Shown here: positions 8,810-19,099 of the stretch, piece by piece
Position numbering within the stretch: the first letter of the stretch is position 1
Layout: every line of letters begins with the position of its first letter
Assembly: GCA_050261415.1 (NCBI GenBank)
Contig: JBLNDG010000225.1
Span: 1 to 64,000, forward strand
DNA length: 64,000 nt
From: JBLNDG01 sp050261415
GTDB taxonomy: Bacteria > Bacillota > Clostridia > Lutisporales > Lutisporaceae
Reading direction: 5' to 3'
Program-made: the position numbers and the translations under genes
The notes under the pieces: generated by a model
The model's input: the letters and a program-made list of their open reading frames with translations, nothing else
Told to the model about the DNA's origin: nothing
The model's database searches: none

Positions 8810-9931
8810 CTATAGGTGTTTCTTTTGTACGAGCTTTTTCGCTTCATCCACAATAATTTCTGCCGCATCTGTTTTCCCGAATTCCTTGCTCTTTACTGCC
8901 ATCTTTTTTGTCTTATCCGGGTTTTGCAGCATGTTCATTACTTCACTAAATAATATATTATCATTCAAATCCCTTTCCAGTATCACTACTGCAGCACCAT
9001 TTTTTTCTAGTGCTCTGGCATTATACTCCTGATGGTTATCAGTGGCATAAGGAAAGGGAATTAGTATAGAAGGTTTCCCCAGGGCAGTAATCTCTGAAAG
9101 GGTACTGGCCCCGCACCTGCTGATAATGATATCGCTTGCTGCCAAGGCTTGTGGCATATTGTGCAAGTACGGTACAACTTTAAGCAGGCTTGTACCCGTT
9201 GGAATTCCTTCCTTTTTGTAGCTTTCAAGAACGCTTTCGTATTGGGACTGTCCCGTCATGTGAAGCATCTGAAAACTCTTACCGCTGGTGCAATACTTAG
9301 CAATAGGAAGAACACTCTCATTTATTTTTTTTGCACCTCTGCTGCCGCCAACAACAAACACTACAGGCAAATCCCTAGTAAAGCCAAACTCTCTTAAGCC
9401 TGCCTCTTTTGTGGCGTTTAAAATGTCACTCCGTATGGGATTTCCGGTTACAATTATTTTATTGTTGTTTGGGAAGTATTTTGAAGCTTCCTTGAAATTC
9501 AATGCAACAACATCCGCCATCCTGGACAATATCTTGTTCGTAACTCCCGGAAATGCATTTTGTTCATGTATTAAAGTCGGTATGTTTAATAGTGCTGCAG
9601 CCAAAAGCACCGATCCGCATACGTATCCGCCGGTGCCTATTACTATATCAGGCTTGAAGCTCCTTATTACTTTGGCAACGCTAAAAAGACTCACTACGGA
9701 TTCCTTTACTGCTATTACATTTGCAAAGGATAATCTTCTCTCAAAGCCCCGCACTTTTATATTTTTTAGGTTGAAGCCCTCTTTGGGCACTATGCTGTTT
9801 TCAAGCCCCTTTTCAGTACCGATGAATAGTATGTCAACATCCTTATATCTCTTCTTTATTTCCTTGGCAATGGAAACAGCCGGATATATGTGACCTCCGG
9901 TACCGCCTCCCGATAATATAACCTTCTTCAT
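8810..9931 (-). CDS. murG: undecaprenyl-PP-MurNAc-pentapeptide GlcNAc transferase MurG
   Basis: Converts lipid I to lipid II at the inner membrane face. 373 aa from ATG 9931 (GGTGGGAG upstream); the open frame runs 67 codons further but without initiation signals. GGTGGHIYPA is at residues 8-17, HEQNAFPG and the donor-site region SRCGASTLSEITALGKPSILIPFP follow. The start lies 2 bases after the ftsW stop, so the genes are tightly coupled. Confidence 0.96.
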   Translation of the reverse strand: MKKVILSGGGTGGHIYPAVSIAKEIKKRYKDVDILFIGTEKGLENSIVPKEGFNLKNIKVRGFERRLSFANVIAVKESVVSLFSVAKVIRSFKPDIVIGTGGYVCGSVLLAAALLNIPTLIHEQNAFPGVTNKILSRMADVVALNFKEASKYFPNNNKIIVTGNPIRSDILNATKEAGLREFGFTRDLPVVFVVGGSRGAKKINESVLPIAKYCTSGKSFQMLHMTGQSQYESVLESYKKEGIPTGTSLLKVVPYLHNMPQALAASDIIISRCGASTLSEITALGKPSILIPFPYATDNHQEYNARALEKNGAAVVILERDLNDNILFSEVMNMLQNPDKTKKMAVKSKEFGKTDAAEIIVDEAKKLVQKKHL

Positions 9932-9933
9932 AT

Positions 9934-11046
9934 TTAACTCCCACCTGACTTTATGGTTTTCGATATATTCAGCAATATGCCCATATTGGCCATCACAAAT
10001 AACAGCGAAGAGCCTCCCGAGCTGATGAACGGCAGCGATATTCCTGTCGTAGGTATTGATACTGTAGCAACTGCAATGTTTAATGTGGCCTGTATACCTA
10101 TCATGCATACTATACCTGTCGCAAGAAGGCACCCGAAGGTATCAGGCGAAAGCAGGGCTATCCTTAATCCTCTCCAAATAAGAAGAGTAAAAAGTACAAC
10201 AATTGTAACTGTCCCTATAAACCCCAGCTCCTCGCCTATAATTGAGAATATGAAGTCATTCTGGGGTTCAGGTATGTAAAAGAACTTCTGTCTGCTGTTG
10301 CCCAGTCCCAGGCCGAATATGCCTCCGGATCCCAATGCATATAAGGATTGGATTGCCTGATATCCCGTATTCAGGGGGTCAGCCCAAGGGTTAAGATATG
10401 ATGTTACCCTTTCCAACATGTAGCTTTTCTTCAATACAATGAATACTACAGCCGGCAAAAGCGGTATTGCCCATCCTACAAGATATATTATTTTGGTACC
10501 TGATGCGAAAAGCATTGCGAAGGTTATCATCACTATACTGCCAGCCATGCTGAGGTTCGGCTCCAGTATTATCAGTACAAAATATATGCCCATCAGTATT
10601 ATATACGGCAGTACACCTTCTTTGAAGCTCCGCACTTTTTCCTTTTTGTTGCTTATACTTTTAGCCATGAATATTATAAGTGCAAACTTAGCAAGTTCGG
10701 AAGGCTGCAAGGTCATCGGCCCTATTTTGATCCACCTCACGGCTCCTTTGGCGCCATACCCAATGCCGGGAATGAATACCGCAATGAGGAGCACAAAGCT
10801 TGCTAAAACCAGAGACCCGGCAAATTTACCCAGTATTCTGTAATCAAACCTGCTCATGAACATCATTGCAATTATACTTATAATTGCATAGAATCCCTGG
10901 GATTTCAAATAATGATATCTATCATTGTATTTCATAAAAGACGAAATAGAGCTGGCACTAAAAACCATTGCCACCCCTATGGCCAATAGTATAAGCACTG
11001 TTATCAGCAGAGTAAAATCAATGCTATTTTTGCTTCTTGCAGGCAT
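9934..11046 (-). CDS. ftsW: SEDS peptidoglycan glycosyltransferase FtsW/SpoVE
   Basis: Polytopic SEDS protein, 370 aa with about ten membrane segments, polymerising glycan strands at the septum together with a class B PBP. Family marks include GVAMVFSASS near the N-terminus, ALGSGGIFGLGLGNSRQKFFYIPEPQND split over two loops, IIGEELGFIG and ISLPFISSGGSSLLF near the end. Only one SEDS gene is here, so it could serve vegetative division (FtsW), cortex synthesis (SpoVE), or both. Confidence 0.93.
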   Translation of the reverse strand: MPARSKNSIDFTLLITVLILLAIGVAMVFSASSISSFMKYNDRYHYLKSQGFYAIISIIAMMFMSRFDYRILGKFAGSLVLASFVLLIAVFIPGIGYGAKGAVRWIKIGPMTLQPSELAKFALIIFMAKSISNKKEKVRSFKEGVLPYIILMGIYFVLIILEPNLSMAGSIVMITFAMLFASGTKIIYLVGWAIPLLPAVVFIVLKKSYMLERVTSYLNPWADPLNTGYQAIQSLYALGSGGIFGLGLGNSRQKFFYIPEPQNDFIFSIIGEELGFIGTVTIVVLFTLLIWRGLRIALLSPDTFGCLLATGIVCMIGIQATLNIAVATVSIPTTGISLPFISSGGSSLLFVMANMGILLNISKTIKSGGS

Positions 11047-11113
11047 TCAAAAGCCCCCTCCATATAATCTCCAACACTTCTCCACCTAAAGAACAGCTTG
11101 CATACTCATGGTG

Positions 11114-12487
11114 TTATTTTTGCTTACCCTTTGACTTAAGCTCTCTTACATATTGCTTAAAGAGCCTTCCTCTTTCCTCATAGTTGTTGAACATATCCCA
11201 GCTTGCACAAGCTGGGGAGAGAAGTACTGCATCCCCGGGAGCAGACAGTGCATAGCATTTCTGTACTGCATCCTTTAAGTCTTCTGCTCTATGCGTATTC
11301 TTAAACCCATGGCTATATGCCGTTTTTTCTATTTTATCAGCCGTTTTCCCTATCAGAACCATATGCTTGATTCTACTGCCGAAGGCTTCTATAAAATCAT
11401 CATACTCGCTTCCCTTGTCATAGCCCCCTGCTATTATCACTGTAGGGCGCTTCATTGCTTCGATAGCTTTTATTGAAGCATCTGTATTCGTGCCCTTCGA
11501 ATCGTTATAATATATTACTCCGTCAACCTCTTCAACGAATTCTATCCTATGCTCAACACCCTTGAAGCTTTCCAGCACTTCAGCTATAACTGACGGTTCC
11601 ACACCCAGGCAATATGCCATAAGCGCCGCAGCTAGAGCATTTTCAAGGTTGTGGTTTCCAGGAATATATATCTTGTCCTTATGTATTACCGTAGCTTTCT
11701 TATCCCCAAGCTTAATTACAATATGCCCGTCTTCCACCCATGCGCCTTCCTCCAGCGGCTTTCTCCTGCTGAAGAAGAGCACCTTGCTTTTTGCCCTTGA
11801 TGCAACCGTGACTGTTTCAGGATCATCTGCATTCAGAATTGTGTAGTCGTTCCCGTCCTGGTTGGCAAAGACGTTGCATTTTGCAGATATATAGTTTTCA
11901 AGAGTCTTATGCCTGTTAAGGTGGTCGGGAGTTATGTTCAATATTGCCGAAACCTTGGGCTTGAAGGTAGACACAGATTCAAGCTGGAAGCTGCTCACTT
12001 CCACGACAAAAACATCTTCCGGTTTTGCGTTCTCTACCTCCAAAATCATTGCATGGCCAATGTTTCCCGTAACATATGTATTTCTCCCGCTGGCCTTCAT
12101 GATTTCACCAAGGAGTGCAGTAGTAGTGGTTTTTCCATTTGTACCGGTTATTGCAGCTACAGGTGTATTTATAAACCTATATGCAAGCTCTATTTCGCTT
12201 ATAACTTCTTTGCCCAAAGCCTTTGCCCTCATAACCAAAGGGATATCAAGGGGAACTCCAGGGCTTACCACTACAAAGTCGCATTTTTCCGCAAGTTCTT
12301 CCGGGTGTCCTCCTGCGACAAGCTTGATTGGCAGGTCCTCCAGCTTAGTTATTATATCCTGTAGTTCAGCAACCTTCTTGCTGTCGTTTAATGTCACGTC
12401 AGCACCCATCTTTACAAGCTGTTTCACTACAGGCACACCGGTCACAGCAGCACCGATAACAAGTACATTCTTATTCTTGATTTGCAT
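11114..12487 (-). CDS. murD: UDP-MurNAc-L-alanine:D-glutamate ligase MurD
   Basis: ATP-dependent ligase adding D-Glu, 457 aa. Rossmann-like N-terminal domain with VLVIGAAVTG, then the Mur ligase P-loop GTNGKTTT at 115-122, the central-domain motif NITPDHLNRHK and the C-terminal domain with YNDSKGTNTDA and LLSPACASWDMF. The start has a GGAGGAAGG site. It lies between mraY and ftsW as in most dcw clusters. Confidence 0.96.
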   Translation of the reverse strand: MQIKNKNVLVIGAAVTGVPVVKQLVKMGADVTLNDSKKVAELQDIITKLEDLPIKLVAGGHPEELAEKCDFVVVSPGVPLDIPLVMRAKALGKEVISEIELAYRFINTPVAAITGTNGKTTTTALLGEIMKASGRNTYVTGNIGHAMILEVENAKPEDVFVVEVSSFQLESVSTFKPKVSAILNITPDHLNRHKTLENYISAKCNVFANQDGNDYTILNADDPETVTVASRAKSKVLFFSRRKPLEEGAWVEDGHIVIKLGDKKATVIHKDKIYIPGNHNLENALAAALMAYCLGVEPSVIAEVLESFKGVEHRIEFVEEVDGVIYYNDSKGTNTDASIKAIEAMKRPTVIIAGGYDKGSEYDDFIEAFGSRIKHMVLIGKTADKIEKTAYSHGFKNTHRAEDLKDAVQKCYALSAPGDAVLLSPACASWDMFNNYEERGRLFKQYVRELKSKGKQK

Positions 12488-12508
12488 AAATACCTTCCTC
12501 CAAAATTT

Positions 12509-13486
12509 CTATGATAATGCCAATATACCTACAAGGCACATAATAATCGAAGCTATAATAAATACAGAAACGACCTTGGATTCTGCCCACCCGGACAACT
12601 CAAAATGGTGATGCAGGGGTGCCATTTTGAAAAATCGTTTTCCGCCTGTCATCTTGAAGTAGGCCACCTGTATTATATCAGACAAGCTTTCCAGCACAAA
12701 GACTATACCTATGATCAGCAAAAACAGGGGAAGTCTTGTAATTGCGGCAAGAGCAGCTATAGCTCCACCCAAAGCCAAAGATCCGGTATCTCCCATAAAC
12801 ACCTGGGCAGGATGTGAATTGAACCTTAAGAAACCGAGAAGTGCCCCTATCAATGCTCCCGCAAAAATCAGGAGACCTAAATGGCTTGCAGCAAGTGCAA
12901 TTACGGAGAAGAAGCCCAATACTACAACTGCAATTCCTCCTGCCAAGCCATCAAGGCCGTCGGTAAGATTCACACTGTTTACGGTAGCAATAAAGAATAT
13001 TACGGTAAAGGGTATGTAGAAGAGTCCCAAATCAAGATATCTTCCGGTAAAAGGTACAAGCACCTTTGTGCCAACCTGAGAAATCCCCGATGTAACAAGT
13101 GCCATAAAAACTGCAACGAGAAGCTGAGCTGCCATCTTCTGCCATGCCCGCAACCCAAGGGACCTTTTGTTCTTTATCTTTAAGTAGTCATCTATGAATC
13201 CTATTATTCCGAATAAACAGGTTGTAATTAATACCAGCAGCATATCCTTATCCTTTGAGAAGGCCAGCGCTGCAATTGCTGCAGGCACAATAATTATTAC
13301 GCCTCCCATGGTAGGTGTTCCGGTTTTTTTGAGATGGCTTTGGGGGCCGTCATCCCTGACCATTTGCCCAAACTTCATCCGTGTAAGTACAGGTATGAAT
13401 ATGGGTCCTGCTACCAGAGCCAGAACAAAAGCTGATATTAAACATATAATATAAATATTGTATTCACTGGACATCAAATTGTACAT
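12509..13486 (-). CDS. mraY: phospho-MurNAc-pentapeptide transferase MraY
   Basis: Forms lipid I on undecaprenyl phosphate. 325 aa with about ten membrane segments. Hallmarks: GTPTMGG near 57-62, the catalytic aspartates in GFIDDYLKI (D99/D100), NLTDGLDGLAGG near 174-185, FMGDTGSLALGG, and the cytosolic histidine motif MAPLHHHFE. Six bases separate it from murF. Confidence 0.97.
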   Translation of the reverse strand: MYNLMSSEYNIYIICLISAFVLALVAGPIFIPVLTRMKFGQMVRDDGPQSHLKKTGTPTMGGVIIIVPAAIAALAFSKDKDMLLVLITTCLFGIIGFIDDYLKIKNKRSLGLRAWQKMAAQLLVAVFMALVTSGISQVGTKVLVPFTGRYLDLGLFYIPFTVIFFIATVNSVNLTDGLDGLAGGIAVVVLGFFSVIALAASHLGLLIFAGALIGALLGFLRFNSHPAQVFMGDTGSLALGGAIAALAAITRLPLFLLIIGIVFVLESLSDIIQVAYFKMTGGKRFFKMAPLHHHFELSGWAESKVVSVFIIASIIMCLVGILALS

Positions 13487-13492
13487 TAAAGC

Positions 13493-14869
13493 TTATCCCC
13501 TCTCACGTAGAAAATCTATGATAATTTCCATCTTCATTGCCCTTGAACCTTTCACAAGCACTACATCTTCCGGCTTAAGTATTTCACTCAGGGAAGCTAT
13601 TGCTTCCTCTTTTGTATAAAATTTATGTATATTTCTGTTGTCCATACCGCCTTCAGCAGCACCCCGTGCTATATCTCCCGAAAAGTTACCCACGGCAGCT
13701 ATTACATCAATTCCTGATTCCGCAGCAAACTTACCTACTTTTCTATGCTCCTCGGCGGATACATCTCCTAATTCAAGCATATCGCCCAGTATGCACACTC
13801 TTCGTGTTCCGGATTTCATACTTAGCAAAACGTTTATTGCAGCAACCATCGAATCCGGATTTGCATTATATACATCATTAATAACCTTCATTCCGCTTTT
13901 CAGGTTCAGAATATCCATTCTCATCTTTGAAGGCTTGAACTCCATAAGACCGTTTCGGATTTCCTCCGCACTCATATCGAACAATCCGGCTACGGAAATG
14001 GCAGAAAGCGCATTATATACATTGTGCATCCCAGGTAAAGCTACAGAAAACCACTCCGGTTTTCCTCCAAAATCTACTGTAAAATCTATGCCCTCTTCAC
14101 CTTTTTCCACTATATCATACGCATATATATCGTTAAGTTTGTCAAGGCCGAACTTTATCACCCTGAACCTGCCGGAGGCAAAGCCTTTGAGAAGGTCATT
14201 GTCTCCGTTAATAATAGCTGTATTCTTCCCGCCAAAGTATGCGAAAAGCTCCAGCTTTGCTTTCAAAATATTCTCTCTCGAACCCAGCTTTTCAATATGG
14301 GCAGTACCTACATTGGATATGACCCCTATGTCCGGCCTCACTATATCAGAAAGCAGCCTTATTTCGCCAAAGCTGTTCATACCCATTTCGACAACTGCAA
14401 TTTCATGACTGTAATCAAGCTTCATCAGTGTCAGGGGCAGACCGATAGCGTTGTTGAGATTGCCTTCGGTTTTTAACACTTTATACTTCCGGGAAAGTAC
14501 TGCAGCAATCATATCCTTTGTAGTTGTCTTTCCCGAGCTGCCTGTTACCGCGATAAATGGAATTGTGAATCTCTTCTTGTAGTACCGTGCAATATCTTGT
14601 AATGCTTTAAGCGTATCTTTCACCAAAATATACGGGACTCCTGCCCTCTCTAAAGGTTTCTGGGATACTACCAGGGCAGCGCCGCATTCTATGGCTTTGT
14701 CTATATAATCGTGCCCGTCAAAGCTCTCACCCTTTAATGCAATAAACATGTCTCCCTTATTAACTTTCCTGCTATCAGTACTGATTCCTCTGACTGAGAA
14801 GCTTTTCCCTGAATGTTTGAGGATACCTCCACATACTGATGCTATCTCGCCTATGCTCAACCCTTCCAT
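13493..14869 (-). CDS. murF: UDP-MurNAc-tripeptide:D-Ala-D-Ala ligase MurF
   Basis: Adds D-Ala-D-Ala, 458 aa. N-terminal substrate domain (FIALKGESFDGHDYIDKA), P-loop GSSGKTTTKDM near 109-119, EMGMNSFGEI and NVGTAHIEKLGS in the central domain, and NDVYNANPDSM in the C-terminal domain. The start overlaps the murE stop by one base. Confidence 0.96.
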   Translation of the reverse strand: MEGLSIGEIASVCGGILKHSGKSFSVRGISTDSRKVNKGDMFIALKGESFDGHDYIDKAIECGAALVVSQKPLERAGVPYILVKDTLKALQDIARYYKKRFTIPFIAVTGSSGKTTTKDMIAAVLSRKYKVLKTEGNLNNAIGLPLTLMKLDYSHEIAVVEMGMNSFGEIRLLSDIVRPDIGVISNVGTAHIEKLGSRENILKAKLELFAYFGGKNTAIINGDNDLLKGFASGRFRVIKFGLDKLNDIYAYDIVEKGEEGIDFTVDFGGKPEWFSVALPGMHNVYNALSAISVAGLFDMSAEEIRNGLMEFKPSKMRMDILNLKSGMKVINDVYNANPDSMVAAINVLLSMKSGTRRVCILGDMLELGDVSAEEHRKVGKFAAESGIDVIAAVGNFSGDIARGAAEGGMDNRNIHKFYTKEEAIASLSEILKPEDVVLVKGSRAMKMEIIIDFLRERG

Positions 14870-16326
14870 TATATTTCCTCCCTTAAAAGCTCCTGGACAA
14901 TTTCTCTTTCATCAAATGGAATTGTTCTGTCCTTGAGTACCTGGTATGTCTCATGTCCCTTTCCTGCAAGCAGAACAATATCCCCGGGTTTCGCCATTGT
15001 CAAGGCGAACTTTATTGAATCTCTTCTATTTTCAATACAAATATAGTCACAGTCGGTTGCTTTTATTCCGGCTTCAACCTGCCTGATTATATCAATCGGC
15101 TCTTCAGATCTGGGATTATCGGATGTAATAATGCAGTAATCAGACATTTCTCCGGCAATTCTACCCATCATGGGCCTTTTCTCCTTATCCCGGTCCCCGC
15201 CGCAGCCAAACAGCGTTATAACCCTGCCTTTTGCATACTGCTTGATAGAAGCCAATATGTTCTGCAGCCCGTCAGGGGTATGTGCATAATCTATTATCAC
15301 TGTATAGGGAGTACCGGTTTTCACTATTTCCGACCTGCCTGGTACATTAGCAACCATATCCAGGCCTTCTTTTATAATATTCTTGTCTACTCCCTCAACA
15401 TATGCTGTGCTTGCAGCGGCCAGGGCGTTATACACGCTGAATTTTCCCGGTATTCTTATATTCAATTCAGTTTCATATTCGGGGGTTACCAGTTTAAAGC
15501 TTACTCCCTGCGAGGTTATATTTATGTTTTTTGCCGTAATGTCAGCTTTATTGTCTATCCCATATGTAACGAGTCTGGTATTAAGCTTGCAGATTTCACC
15601 GGCTATCAATCTTCCGTGTTCATCATCCATATTTATTATATTTGCTTTGCTGGTCATATAAAATAGCTTTTTCTTGGCATTCCTGTAATTATCAATAGTC
15701 TTGTGAAAATCCAGGTGGTCCTGTGTCAGGTTTGTAAATACTCCAATGCTGAACCTGCACCCGTCAACCCTTCCCAGTTCCAGAGAATGGGATGACACTT
15801 CCATAACCGCATAATCAATACCTATATCCACCATTTCCCTGAAAAGGCTCTGAAGATCAAGGGATTCAGGAGTCGTTCTTGCAGATGCAACCACCTTGTC
15901 TCCTATTTGGGTGGAAATGGTACCCAGGAGCCCTGTTTGACGCTTATTGGCTTCCATTATTGATTTAATAAGATAGGTAGTAGTGGTCTTCCCGTTGGTA
16001 CCGGTTATTCCAATCAAGCGCAGACTGTCTGTGGGATTTTCATAAAAATTGTATGCCAGAACAGGCATAGCTTCTCTTGTACTCTTTACCTTCACTACAG
16101 TAATGCCTTCAATCTCCACGTCCTTTTCGACAAGTACAGCCGCAGCACCTCGCTCCACGGCATCATGTATATACTTATGTCCATCCTGTGCATATCCGGA
16201 TATGCAGATGAACAAGTTACCCTTCCTGGCTTTTCTGGAATCATATATAACACCTGAAATTTCAACATTCAGGTTCCCTTCATGCGATAAAACCTCGACC
16301 CCTTTTAACAGTTCCGTAAGCTTCAT
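14869..16326 (-). CDS. murE: UDP-MurNAc-tripeptide synthetase MurE (meso-DAP type)
   Basis: Adds the third stem-peptide residue, 485 aa. P-loop GITGTNGKTTTTYL at about 107-120, TTPESLDLQ at 151-159, NLTQDHLDFH near 199-208. DNPRSEEP at 403-410 carries the Arg that marks enzymes specific for meso-diaminopimelate rather than L-Lys. The start has a strong AAGGAGG site; a terminator stands between the upstream PBP gene and this gene, so murE probably has its own promoter, which I could not place. Confidence 0.96.
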   Translation of the reverse strand: MKLTELLKGVEVLSHEGNLNVEISGVIYDSRKARKGNLFICISGYAQDGHKYIHDAVERGAAAVLVEKDVEIEGITVVKVKSTREAMPVLAYNFYENPTDSLRLIGITGTNGKTTTTYLIKSIMEANKRQTGLLGTISTQIGDKVVASARTTPESLDLQSLFREMVDIGIDYAVMEVSSHSLELGRVDGCRFSIGVFTNLTQDHLDFHKTIDNYRNAKKKLFYMTSKANIINMDDEHGRLIAGEICKLNTRLVTYGIDNKADITAKNINITSQGVSFKLVTPEYETELNIRIPGKFSVYNALAAASTAYVEGVDKNIIKEGLDMVANVPGRSEIVKTGTPYTVIIDYAHTPDGLQNILASIKQYAKGRVITLFGCGGDRDKEKRPMMGRIAGEMSDYCIITSDNPRSEEPIDIIRQVEAGIKATDCDYICIENRRDSIKFALTMAKPGDIVLLAGKGHETYQVLKDRTIPFDEREIVQELLREEI

Positions 16327-16519
16327 TGTATATCCTCCTTATACTATTACGTTCATGAAGCATGGTGTAAAAGACACTATATCCGTCATTTACTATTGTC
16401 GCCATATTTTAGCACCTGTATGCCTCAATCAGTTCTGTTGAAATCATGCAAAATCATCAACTGTAAATTTCCCGGTAAACATTACAAATTCTCACTTTTA
16501 TATTATCTACCACCCTTTG

Positions 16520-16566
16520 CAAAAAGGCAACATAAATTAAAGTTTTTTCTTTAATTCTGTTGCCTT
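16520..16566 (-). terminator. terminator after the spoVD-type PBP gene
   Basis: Minus-strand stem AGGCAACA/TGTTGCCT extended by AATTAAAG/CTTTAATT, loop of A, then TTTTT. It partly insulates the PBP block from murE. Confidence 0.8.
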
Positions 16567-16580
16567 GCCATAACATTATA

Positions 16581-18554
16581 TTATTCCCTGGGGTTTGCAT
16601 ATAGAATGACTATTGAACCCTCATTAAAGTCAGCTCCAGCCTTAGGAACCTGGTCCAGTATCATAGATTCCATTGTATGCTCATATTCAGCGTCTACAGC
16701 ATATTTCAGCTTGGACTTTGCAAGCTCCTTTATAGCATTCTGGAGTGTCATGCCGGTTACATTGGGCACTTTCACAACGGGCTTCTGTAATAGTGCTGCT
16801 TCTTCGTGGGTATACTGGGGCTTTACATCCAAATACCTCAGAGTGTCGTATATTATACTTTTAGCTACAGGTGCAGCAATAACACCGCCGAAGTGCTGAG
16901 CTCCACCCGGCTCGTCAATGACTACAAGCACTGCTATCTTGGGATCATTTGCAGGCGCAAAACCTACAAATGAAGAAACATACTTGCCTGATACGTATAT
17001 ACCGCCCTCCGCTTTCTGGGCTGTACCTGTTTTTCCGGCTACTTTATAACCCGGAATGTATGCACTTGCTGTCGGTGAAACTGCAAACTCAAGTATATCC
17101 TTAAGCGTTGCTGATGTTTCCTTGGAAATTACCTGTCTTACAACCCTGGGTTGAAACTCATGGATTGTCTTACCTTCGTTATCTATAACCTTCTTCGCGA
17201 TTCTCGGTTCCATTAAATACCCGTCGTTTGCAACTGCGGAGACTGCTGTGATCAATTGTATGGGAGTTACGGATATACCTTGGCCGAAAGAGTTGTTTCC
17301 AAGCTCTACAGGTCCTATTTCTCCCAGGCTTCTCACAATACCTGCAGCCTCCCCGGGGAGCTTTATATTGGTTGTTGCACCAAAACCGAAGGCTCTGATA
17401 TATTTGTATAATCTCTCTTTTCCAAGTCTCTGTCCGACTTCAACAAACACAGGGTTGCATGAATTTTTTACAGCTTCGGCAAAGGTCTCATCACCGTGGG
17501 GGTTATAGCTTCTCCAGCACTTGAGCTTCTTTCCTGCAACTATAATATAACCGGGATCATAAAAATGGTCATCCGGTTTTACAACGTTTTCCTCCAAGCC
17601 TGCAGCTGAAGTAATAATCTTAAAGGTAGAACCCGGCTCGTAGGAATCTGCTACCGCCGGATTTCTCCAAATCTTGAAAAGAGCATCATACTGCTCCTTT
17701 TGAGTCATTGTATCCCATTTATCTAATAATTCCTGCGGAATTTTTCTGGGATCATTATTGTCGTAATCAGGCTTGGCAGCCATTGCCAGTATATCTCCGG
17801 TCTTCGGATCCATAACAATGGCAGTTACCCGTTTTGCTTTATTTTCAACCAATGCATTTTCGACGGCTTTTTCTGCAAAATGCTGAATTACTTCATCCAT
17901 AGTCAAGACAAGATTGAGCCCGTCCTGGGGCTCGTAGTACTTTGTATCACTGCCGGGCAACACTTGGCCGTGCGCATCTGTCATCATTATATTCCTGCCG
18001 GGAAAACCATTCAGGTATTTTTCGTATGTCAGCTCCACTCCGTCCTGGCCTTGGTTGTCAGTATTGGTAAACCCCAGAAGGTAGGAAGCGAAATTGCTCT
18101 GAGGGTAGAACCTTTTGGAATCATCATTGAATATGATCCCTGACAGTTCTTTCTCCCTGAGCAGCTTTACCTTATCCGCACCAACCTTTTTCTTTATTAG
18201 AACAGTGTCTTTTTTTACACTTATTTTTTGCATAAGTGAATCTTTATCCATCTCCAGCGTATCTGCCAGAGCTTGTGCCACAGCGTTTTTATCCTTCACC
18301 ATGGCAGGTCTTACGTATATTTCATAGGCAGTTGCACTAACTGCAAGTTTTTTAGAATTTCTGTCGTAAATGACTCCGCGTTTTGATTGGATCGGGATAT
18401 CCCTCGTCCATTGCTCCAAAGCCTTCTGCTGATATTCACTGCTGTTGATTATCTGAATAAACGCAAGCCTTCCTATAAGGCCTGCGTAAACTGCAAAAAA
18501 AGCAAAGAGAACAATCACTATCCTTCTTTTCATAACTACCTTAATGCCGGACAA
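16581..18554 (-). CDS. spoVD: class B penicillin-binding transpeptidase with PASTA domain (SpoVD/FtsI)
   Basis: 657-aa septal transpeptidase. One N-terminal membrane helix (about 11-35), dimerisation region (RGVIYDRNSKKLA), catalytic Ser in STFK (309-312), SCN near 366, KTGT near 510, and a C-terminal PASTA domain from VPNVTGM. The single PASTA domain and the sporulation neighbours favour SpoVD, but no second class B PBP is in this cluster, so it may also serve vegetative division. TTG start with AAGGTGGTG upstream; an ATG seven codons later is an alternative. Confidence 0.9.
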   Translation of the reverse strand: MSGIKVVMKRRIVIVLFAFFAVYAGLIGRLAFIQIINSSEYQQKALEQWTRDIPIQSKRGVIYDRNSKKLAVSATAYEIYVRPAMVKDKNAVAQALADTLEMDKDSLMQKISVKKDTVLIKKKVGADKVKLLREKELSGIIFNDDSKRFYPQSNFASYLLGFTNTDNQGQDGVELTYEKYLNGFPGRNIMMTDAHGQVLPGSDTKYYEPQDGLNLVLTMDEVIQHFAEKAVENALVENKAKRVTAIVMDPKTGDILAMAAKPDYDNNDPRKIPQELLDKWDTMTQKEQYDALFKIWRNPAVADSYEPGSTFKIITSAAGLEENVVKPDDHFYDPGYIIVAGKKLKCWRSYNPHGDETFAEAVKNSCNPVFVEVGQRLGKERLYKYIRAFGFGATTNIKLPGEAAGIVRSLGEIGPVELGNNSFGQGISVTPIQLITAVSAVANDGYLMEPRIAKKVIDNEGKTIHEFQPRVVRQVISKETSATLKDILEFAVSPTASAYIPGYKVAGKTGTAQKAEGGIYVSGKYVSSFVGFAPANDPKIAVLVVIDEPGGAQHFGGVIAAPVAKSIIYDTLRYLDVKPQYTHEEAALLQKPVVKVPNVTGMTLQNAIKELAKSKLKYAVDAEYEHTMESMILDQVPKAGADFNEGSIVILYANPRE

Positions 18555-18589
18555 ATTAATACACCACCTTCAGGAATGCCTCTGCAACG

Positions 18590-19087
18590 CTAATCAAGCA
18601 CGTTGAGGATATTATTTATCACAGCCTTTGTATACGCTATATATTTGTTCTCTTGTATATCCTTAATGTTATAAAAATCATTGTTCACCTTATCATTTAC
18701 AGTGACAGGCTTTTTCACATTTACATACACTACCTGGTTTAGAACCTCAGGATACTGCATGTTCAGCTTCTCAATCGCAGTCTTCTCAAGAGCTTCCAGA
18801 TTAACCGTCTTCATAAGCTGCACATTGAGGTCGGTATTTTCCTTCATAACCTTTTTGTAATCCTTTTCCAGGGTACTGATATTGAAGTTGATTTCCGCTA
18901 TGTATGCATACCGTGATATTATGAAAATACTAAGTCCAAATATAAACAGTATGCTGAAAAGATGAGTCTTGGGCTTCGCTTTTTTCCTGCTTTTTACGGC
19001 AGGCTGCTGGTTAGGCTCGGAAATCGTATAATCTTCCATGCTTTCATATCTGCTGTAATCATATGCTCTATTATCTGCTCTTATCAT
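18590..19087 (-). CDS. ftsL: FtsL-like septum formation protein
   Basis: 165-aa bitopic protein: basic cytosolic N-terminus (KSRKKAKPKTH, about 33-43), membrane helix (about 44-64), then a coiled coil (INFNISTLEKDYKKVMKENTDLNVQL). Its place between rsmH and the PBP gene is the ftsL position. Sequence is poorly conserved in this family, so the call rests on topology and context. Confidence 0.8.
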   Translation of the reverse strand: MIRADNRAYDYSRYESMEDYTISEPNQQPAVKSRKKAKPKTHLFSILFIFGLSIFIISRYAYIAEINFNISTLEKDYKKVMKENTDLNVQLMKTVNLEALEKTAIEKLNMQYPEVLNQVVYVNVKKPVTVNDKVNNDFYNIKDIQENKYIAYTKAVINNILNVLD

Positions 19088-19099
19088 TTTTATTCCCTC

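Noticed and set aside
9932..10132. N-terminal extension of MurG
   Set aside because: No initiation signals, overlaps ftsW; MurG homology begins at MKKVILSGGGTGGH.
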